Part shown: positions 57,701-64,000 of the stretch, one piece after another | Layout of the letters: every line of letters starts with the position of its first letter | Position numbering within the stretch: position 1 is the stretch's first letter | Source of the DNA: Echinarachnius parma | Taxonomy: Eukaryota; Echinodermata; Echinoidea; Clypeasteroida; Echinarachniidae | Reading direction: 5' to 3' | Assembly (NCBI GenBank): GCA_037951105.1 | Contig: JBAMJV010008986.1 | Location: 62,001 to 126,000 of the forward strand | DNA: 64,000 nt | The notes under the pieces: generated by a model | What the model was told of the DNA's origin: nothing | What the model saw: only the letters and a program-made list of their open reading frames with translations | Databases searched by the model: none | Program-made: the position numbers and the translations under genes

Positions 57701-57935
57701 GAAACATGATGACTAGGTTCAGTCTCATGTTCCCTTTTTTGGACATGATGTATGCCTTCTTGTGCATCTTTGTTTCTAATTATTATATTCTTTTACGTCA
57801 AATAATGTAATTAGTATAGCCATGTGGAAGACAAATGCATATTAAAGTATACACGTACTACTCAACATTATCGTATTCAAATAGAAATGAGTAATTTAAC
57901 TTGAAATGTGTTTGAATGAGTGTTTGTTTTTGTTA

Positions 57936-58803
57936 GAGGTCTTATTCCGAAGGTTGGTATTCTGAAGTTTCCTTTCTCCGAAAGTGCAATCTGGTTCGAT
58001 ATTCCGAAAGTTCAATAATCCGAAAATGAATTCGGGTTTGTTAATCGGAAAACCAAAAGATGTTCGTTAATCCTAAAATAAAATTAGGGTCGTTTATCCG
58101 AAAGCTTAAATATGTACCCCATCATAATGTTCGGCTAAACGAGCCCTATTGAATTTTGGGACTATAAACAAACCTCATTTCATTTTCGGATTAACGAACC
58201 CGATTTTAATTTTTGGAGAAACGAACTGTCAGAATATCGAATCCTATTCAATTGTCGAATAAACGAACCTTCAGAATAACTAACCTTCAGAAAATTGAAC
58301 ATTCTGATTAATGCAACAAACTTTTGGACGAAAGGGATTTAGTAACTTTATTGACATGTGCAAAAAGTGACGAATGGCTGATGCAATGTCTATTGTTGTT
58401 ATTACATATGCCCACAAGGTATTGTGTGAAAATGTAAAGTTAAATGGACATTGCATGGCCGAGTAATATGCGAAAATGCAAAGTGATACTCACTAACTCA
58501 CTGCACTCACTTTGAACACGTTTCAAAACTCAATGGGAATTTTTCGTATCTGAATACTTTGATCGTACATATCTTTGTAACGAAAGGGACATTTGAAAAA
58601 CCGAAACCTGTCCCATGATTGTATTGCTAATACGAATGTAACAGGGTATGAGTGAATTTTATTTTGAGGACTTTGACAATTTTACTTAGTCCTTTTGACA
58701 AACCCTACAACATTGTTGGACTACCGAGTCCCCCAGGTATACATCATGTGTGTGTTTAGAATAATGCAACTTCGGAATAACGAACCTTCAAAATAAAGAA
58801 CCG
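57936..58803. mobile_element. Foldback element with 16-bp arrays, copy 3, degenerate
   Basis: TCTTATTCCGAAGG and AATCCGAAAATGAATTCGGG at 57948-58110, reversed units (TTTTCGGATTAACGAACCCG) from 58120 to 58320 and 58760-58803, ending in GAACCGCATCC as in copy 1. More diverged than the other copies, and interrupted by MITE A copy 4. Confidence 0.65.
58331..58695 (+). mobile_element. MITE family A, copy 4
   Basis: AAAGGGATTTAGTAACTTTA to TTTACTTAGTCCTTTT, with GCGAAAATGCAAAGTGATAC and GAAAAACCGAAACCTGTCCC inside. About 365 bp, the most complete uninterrupted copy. Confidence 0.8.
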
Positions 58804-58921
58804 CATCCAAATCATTAACAAGTAGTCGGACACAATGAATTTTACTATAATACCCATAGATGTCCATGTTAATGTTCATGTTTTAATTGGTTATATCTAT
58901 GTTTCCCCCCCCCCCCCTTAG

Positions 58922-59050
58922 GACATACAATCTGGAATGAAGAAGATACATTATCATCCCATCTACAAAGAGGAGGTTTTAATTATTACCCTTGAAGCAA
59001 ACCCCATCTGCCTTAATGTTACATACGGACGTGACGACATTAAATCAGAG
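58922..59050 (+). CDS. ZU5-gene exon f: UPA-like region
   Basis: 129 bp, phase 0 at both ends, between a C-run tract ending CCTTAG|GA and TCAGAG|GTATGT. Reads DIQSGMKKIHYHPIYKEEVL and IITLEANPICLNVTYGRDD. Its place after ZU5 and its beta-strand-like alternation suggest the middle of a UPA domain, but residue identity to known UPA domains is low and this remains an inference. It joins in frame with the exons at 47391 and 60270. Confidence 0.65.
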
Positions 59051-60269
59051 GTATGTGCCGCGTGTACAATTGGTACAGTCGGGAAATATTTGTACGGGTA
59101 TGAAGTTTAATGGGAAATAGTATTGGTTGGTGTCATATTGAAGAAAGGTAACCCGGGGTTGTTTCACAATTAATGTCCTAAGTTGAACTTAACTTTAAGT
59201 ATGACATAAAAAGGATGGAAAGCAACTAGTTTCTTTGAAATTTGTTTGTAAATGTCCTTTTCAAAGGCATTTAATTTCCTCCACATAAGCCCAGGCCTCC
59301 GACATTAAAAGAGGCAAATCTAGTATTAAATACGCTACTAGTCACTATTAAATTGTTATTATTTCATGTAATGTAAACAATACAAGTTTTCTGTACATTA
59401 TGTTATACCAAATTCATCGTTACTACAGTAATCTGCACAATTGTATTATTTGAATTTAATACAAACGTTATTCGAGATCATCCTAGGTAAAAATAAATGT
59501 TAAACTAAGTGCATCATGGATAACAAATTGTTCTCTTTGATGTACCACTAAACACTGGAATTGTCCTAATTGCACCATTTTGGGGGAAACAATGTTACCT
59601 TGATAATAATAATTGTTTTGTATATTTAAAAAATTTAACTGCGTTATACTCTGTTCTTCGATTTTGTAAAGTTTACTCAATTTGGCCACTCATCGTTGAA
59701 TTGTGTAAAATATATATGGTAGGATTTCAATCAGTTCCAGAAAACAACAAGAAAATTATTTTATTGTGTTTACATGTTAGACTAAAACATAATAATGATT
59801 ATAATGTTTCCAAACTACCAATGTACAATACATGGTTGCATGAATTTGCATTAATAAATTTAGCCTTTTATGTTCAGCTTTGAAAGGCAAGATCTTTGAT
59901 GATTGGCCCATTTCCCTCTCCGAAGCGTATGTCCAACAAATCACCATTATGTGTCATTTCTCCTGGTAGGCTGTAATATTTTTCAACCAAAATTGGCGCA
60001 GATGCTATCTAGGCCATACTCCGTCCAACGCCATTGGCTACACGCTAAACGATGAGTGTGCTCCACCAGAAAGGGGTGTCAACAAGCAATGTCCCCTATT
60101 TCGTTAGAAAGGAGGGTCAATTAAAGCCCCAGGAATCTCTACGACGTCCACGATTGACCACAACGATAGATGATCACGAATTGCTTCATTGATTTGTTAA
60201 AGTTCAGAGCGTTAGTGTTTTTCGTGTTCGGATAAGTTTTATACGACAACTGCATTTCTCTTATTTCAG
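59051..60269. other. Intron stretch, nothing recognised
   Basis: The short minus- and plus-strand frames (59483, 59701, 60139) lack motifs. No repeat stands out. Confidence 0.4.
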
Positions 60270-60432
60270 ATACAGGAAATGTCAAAGCGTGAGTTGTGTG
60301 ACTCTGGACAGTGGATTGCAACGTTCCCTTTGGATCTTACTTCACAACACAGTAACATCAACTTGAAGCTCATCATCGAATATTGCAGTGACAGCAAACC
60401 CAGGAAAATCCATCTTAACACGGGGTATGAAG
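60270..60432 (+). CDS. ZU5-gene exon g: UPA-like region, continued
   Basis: 163 bp between TCTCTTATTTCAG|AT and TATGAAG|GTATGC; enters in phase 0, leaves in phase 1. Reads IQEMSKRELCDSGQWIATFP, LDLTSQHSNINLKLIIEYCS and DSKPRKIHLNTGYE. The splice sites are strong and the frame is open throughout. The open phase-1 end demands at least one more exon; a death domain is what the family would predict. None is recognisable before 61597, so it lies beyond a retrotransposon that starts there. Confidence 0.7.
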
Positions 60433-61596
60433 GTATGCATACATAATTATAATATCCAAGTCATACTTTATTAAAGGTTTATGCATAGTGTGTATTCTAA
60501 AAAGTGGCCTCAAGACAATTTAAATTTGGTAAAGAGGGAGGGGGGGGGGGGGGGGTAGACCCCTCCAAAACATGAATTATTTTCATTAAAGGGAGGGGTC
60601 CCCCCCCCCCCCCCCCCGACAAACCGGGCACGCCTATGGCTACACAACCAATCGCATACGAGGATCCATGCTACCTGCGTGCAATTTGAAAGGCACGCTG
60701 TATACACTCCATGAAAGATTCACTATTTGTTACCTGTTAATCCTAAAAAGGCCGGGCTATTTGAGGTCTTCCTACGGCCGGGGGGGGGGGGGGGGGGGGG
60801 GCATTATGCCCCCCCCCCCCCTACGATCTCGGCCGCGGAGCTGCCGATCGCCGTAAAAATGTGCACGCATGATAAGTGAAGTGTATAGAATACAAAGGTA
60901 GTTTTTTTAAAAAATTAAAAATGCATTAATTTGCATATTTATGGTAATTTATGCAAATAAGTCATAACAAATTCATATTTTTACCCATAAATCATATATT
61001 CTTCATAATTAAACTCTGGTTTTCACTACATATATTCTTTAAAGCATTTGGAATGATAATACATAAAAAAAATTGGAAGAGCCCGGTTCTTCTTTATGTT
61101 TTCTATTGTTTTGTTAATTTCTTATGTATTTCTTTGTTTTTTTTACTTATGTATTTTATTGTTTTTGTTGTTTATTTTATTTCTTACTATAATTGAACTA
61201 TTTTGAACCCCAAAACCAACATATAAAATGTAAACAACACCAAATAACTAATGATACACCTCATTTTACGAAAAATGATATTTCCATATGTTTTGTACAC
61301 AAATCACGAAATTGAGCGATTTTGGGGCTGACATGCATAGACAAAAGGTTACGTGACTTTGTAACGGTAGGTCCGATTTTCGAAATTTTTAATTCAAAAT
61401 GTGCGCAAGACCCGAAAGAAAATAGTCACCAAGCAGCGGCGCGTCATCTTACAGCGTTTTGGAGCAATAACAAAAATCGCGGAGGGGGGGGGGCCATTAT
61501 GCCCCCCCCCCCCCGGCAATATTAGGGTTAAACCCCGTCTTGATTGTGCTACTAGTAGTTTGCACGAATCCAAAGTTTGTTTAGTTACCTTACCTC
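60433..61596. other. Intron or flank with G/C run pairs
   Basis: Facing G and C runs at 60540-60555/60600-60617, 60780-60801/60809-60821 and 61485-61493/61501-61515 give hairpin-like GC clusters. The last stretch (about 61530-61596) probably belongs to the 5' UTR of the retrotransposon downstream. Confidence 0.4.
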
Positions 61597-61893
61597 ATGA
61601 TTGATTTTGATAATGAGTTTGATTCTATGTCTAAGTTTTTGTCTTACGCCATGTGCAGGCCAATATATATATGTGTTATTTGCATAATATTTCTCGTGAT
61701 AATTTTGTTTATTATGTTTGTCGAATTTGCCCATGTCCTCAGACAGACTTTGTTATTTATCTCTTTGAGTAACTTAATTGCCATAATTAAGAAAATTAAT
61801 GCTACTTTCATGTATTGGTACGCCATACTTTACGCTAAGTTCGTATTATTCATGCTAAATTACATACCTATTTTGACTTCATTTTGTAAATAA
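61597..61893 (+). CDS. Small hydrophobic ORF1 of the non-LTR element
   Basis: 98 codons from ATG at 61597 to TAA at 61891. Three hydrophobic stretches are visible (PIYICVICIIFLVIILFIMF, TLLFISLSNLIAII, YAILYAKFVLFMLNYIPIL). I know of no family for it. Its stop overlaps the start of ORF2 in TAATG. Non-LTR elements such as Bombyx SART1 use this overlap for stop-and-restart translation. The related minus-strand element also has a small hydrophobic frame before ORF2. It may still be a chance frame in an AT-rich leader. Confidence 0.45.
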   Translation: MIDFDNEFDSMSKFLSYAMCRPIYICVICIIFLVIILFIMFVEFAHVLRQTLLFISLSNLIAIIKKINATFMYWYAILYAKFVLFMLNYIPILTSFCK

Positions 61894-64000
61894 TGAATAC
61901 GTTGCCTTGTGATGTTAACTTAAATTCAACAAATGGTGAACTAATTGATTTGCTACGACCCCCCTTGTATGATAATATAATCCCTGATTCACCTGATAAT
62001 GCTATTGCCGATTTTTACAATTCATCATCGGAGCAATTGTCTCTTGATTTTGACGATGATGACCCAGTCCACTTACATCCCCTCTCCAAATATATAACTG
62101 ATCGACAATTTAAAGATACATTATTGAATACTAAATCGGATACTTTCTCCTTACTGCATTTAAATATTAGAAGTCAAAATAAACATTTCGATGACCTTCA
62201 ACTATTCTTAAACAACCCATCCAATAATGCTCCCTCCTTAATTGGTCTTACAGAAACGTGGCTAGATTCCGATTCTAATATACCATTCGCTCTTCAAAAT
62301 TATGATTATATTTTTAATAATAGACAGGTTAGGAGAGGGGGTGGCGTTGCTCTTTACATTTCTAAAGATTTTAATTTTAATATTTGTAATGAGTTTAGTA
62401 TAAGTAATGATATACTGGAATCACTTTTTATTGAAATTTTTGTTCCAGGCCGTAAAAGTATTATGGTAGGGGTCATTTATCGTCCGCCGAATGGCAATTC
62501 TCAGGACTTTTTGTTGCAGTTAGGTAATTTTTTAAAAGACCCATTTTTCAATAATAAAGATTGTTTCTTAATGGGGGACTACAATATTAATTTATTGAAA
62601 AACGATAATATCTCACACGATTTTCTGGAGTTATTTCTTTCTGCTTCTTTTTTGCCATTAATCTCTAAACCCACCCGTGTGACTCCTCAGTCCGCTACTT
62701 TAATAGACAATATTTTTAGTAATGTTATCCCTCATCCTGAATCATTCATTGTTATTTCTGATATTTCTGATCATTTTCCTATATTCTCATATTTTTCTCT
62801 CTCCAATTCTGTAAAAAACGGTGGTCCCCGTCCATTAAGTCGTCGACTAACTCCTGAAAACTTAGCAAGACTTGGTATTAGCTTGGAACGTGTAGATTGG
62901 TCGGAGGTTTTAGATAATGATGATATGAATACTTCCTATGAATGTTTTTTAAATATCTTAGATTCAAATATGGATAGTAATATCCCGTTACAAAGAGTTT
63001 CAGCTAATAATTATAAAACTACTCCAAGACTCCCTTGGATAAATAAATCATTATTGAGGTCAATTAATAAGAAAAATAGATTATATTATAAATATAAATT
63101 GGATGGTACCGATAGAGTTAAAAGAAAATATAATTCTTATAAAAATACTTTGCTTAGAATTTTACGGTTTGTAAAAAAAAATTATTTTGTTAATCGGCTA
63201 GAATTCTTTAAGAATGATATGCAAAATACTTGGAAGATTTTAAAGGAAGCAATGAATTTGGTCTCAAATAGAAATAATATTACTAAAATTAATTATAATG
63301 GACATATTATTAGTAATCCTAATGATATAGTAGAAATATTCAGTATATATTTTTCTACTATTGGTGAAAACCTCGCTCAAAACATTCAACGGCCTGATAA
63401 ACCGTTCTTTGACTTTTTAGGTCCTTCTAATTCTAATTCAATTTTTTTCGCCCCTACGCAAAGACAAGAAATTTGGGACATAATATCTCAATTGAAAAAT
63501 AAGAAAAGTTCAGGTAATGACGGTGTCAACAATGTTATATTAAAATTTATGTTGCCCTTTATAATTGATCCTTTAATTCACTTGTTTAACATATCTCTGC
63601 TCAATGGCGTAGTGCCGGATAAAATGAAGATTGCAAAAGTCATACCTTTGTTTAAAAAAGGTGATAAGTTAGACATTAATAATTACCGTCCTATTTCACT
63701 TTTGTCCTCGTTATTAAAAGTCCTTGAAAAATTGGTTTTTAAAAGAACAATTGCCTTTTTGACTTCTTACAATATAATAAACGAGTCCCAATTTGGTTTT
63801 CGCAAAAATCATAGCACTTCTCATGCTTTATTATCCTTCTTAGATAAAGTTATTTATTCCTTTGATACGTCATCTCACTCAGTGGGCTTATTTCTGGACT
63901 ACTCCAAGGCCTTCGACACGATCAATCATGACATTCTACTTTATAAACTTAATCACTATGGTATTCGTGGGAAGGCTTTGGAGTGGTTCAGAAGTTACTT
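61893..64000 (+). CDS. Intact non-LTR ORF2 (endonuclease plus reverse transcriptase), cut by the window end
   Basis: 702 codons without a stop or shift, running off the window. The AP endonuclease has LLHLNIRSQNKHFDDLQLFL, LIGLTETWLDSDSNIPF (catalytic Glu), RRGGGVALYISKD, VGVIYRPPNGNSQ, FLMGDYNINLLKND, LIDNIFSN and VISDISDHFPIFSYF. RT begins with KNKKSSGNDGVNN, then INNYRPISLLSSLLKVLEK, SQFGFRKNHSTSHALLSFL, GLFLDYSKAFDTINHDILL (first catalytic Asp) and GIRGKALEWFRSY. The FADD block lies outside the window. The sequence is close to that of the element at 34866-39677 and is the best candidate for an active element here. It is inserted on the gene's sense strand downstream of exon g. Confidence 0.92.
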   Translation, partial: MNTLPCDVNLNSTNGELIDLLRPPLYDNIIPDSPDNAIADFYNSSSEQLSLDFDDDDPVHLHPLSKYITDRQFKDTLLNTKSDTFSLLHLNIRSQNKHFDDLQLFLNNPSNNAPSLIGLTETWLDSDSNIPFALQNYDYIFNNRQVRRGGGVALYISKDFNFNICNEFSISNDILESLFIEIFVPGRKSIMVGVIYRPPNGNSQDFLLQLGNFLKDPFFNNKDCFLMGDYNINLLKNDNISHDFLELFLSASFLPLISKPTRVTPQSATLIDNIFSNVIPHPESFIVISDISDHFPIFSYFSLSNSVKNGGPRPLSRRLTPENLARLGISLERVDWSEVLDNDDMNTSYECFLNILDSNMDSNIPLQRVSANNYKTTPRLPWINKSLLRSINKKNRLYYKYKLDGTDRVKRKYNSYKNTLLRILRFVKKNYFVNRLEFFKNDMQNTWKILKEAMNLVSNRNNITKINYNGHIISNPNDIVEIFSIYFSTIGENLAQNIQRPDKPFFDFLGPSNSNSIFFAPTQRQEIWDIISQLKNKKSSGNDGVNNVILKFMLPFIIDPLIHLFNISLLNGVVPDKMKIAKVIPLFKKGDKLDINNYRPISLLSSLLKVLEKLVFKRTIAFLTSYNIINESQFGFRKNHSTSHALLSFLDKVIYSFDTSSHSVGLFLDYSKAFDTINHDILLYKLNHYGIRGKALEWFRSY

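Noticed and set aside
1..64000. tRNA, rRNA or other structured RNA genes
   Set aside because: None recognised by eye; a covariance-model scan would be needed to exclude decayed copies.

Overview
The window looks like an AT-rich, repeat-dense stretch of a metazoan nuclear genome, most likely a marine invertebrate. The reasons are spliceosomal exons with GT/AG borders, a ZU5-UPA gene of the UNC5CL/PIDD type, a death-domain exon, a 2A-like peptide, several non-LTR retrotransposon types, and foldback transposons built from tandem arrays like the TU elements of sea urchins. An invertebrate deuterostome (echinoderm, hemichordate or lancelet) fits best, but I cannot name the species. Long G and C runs occur throughout and some may be assembly errors.

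Layout. 1-7.2 kb: G-rich hairpin repeats, then a broken minus-strand gene of a large repeated animal family (CxxC head, HEEADTR, GCDTTS, Cys-rich tail) with a 5' intron. 7.9-12.3 kb: a small duplication and a 3.3-kb foldback array. 12.6-17.8 kb: a 2A-like peptide, MITEs, a nearly perfect 0.9-kb palindrome, and a terminal death-domain exon with one frameshift and a poly(A) signal. 18.4-23 kb: another MITE and a 5'-truncated but open CR1/L2-like retrotransposon. 23.2-31 kb: a nested mosaic of two foldback array types, then a different foldback built on a 16-bp repeat.

31.6-60.4 kb: the one apparently functional host gene, on the plus strand. Seven phase-compatible exons encode an acidic repeat region, three short hydrophobic segments, a ZU5 domain split over two exons with an H-F-S motif, and a UPA-like region. 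A death domain would be expected beyond the window or hidden by later insertions. Its introns hold nested transposons: a minus-strand Jockey/CR1-type element cut by a truncated retrotransposon, which holds a MITE, which holds a mariner relic; and a minus-strand RTE-like reverse transcriptase split by a 7.7-kb palindromic element that itself took up a foldback element and a TIR element. Paralogous empty sites inside the window prove two of these insertions.

61.6-64 kb: the 5' part of an intact non-LTR retrotransposon whose small hydrophobic first ORF meets ORF2 at a TAATG stop/start overlap; it runs off the window end.
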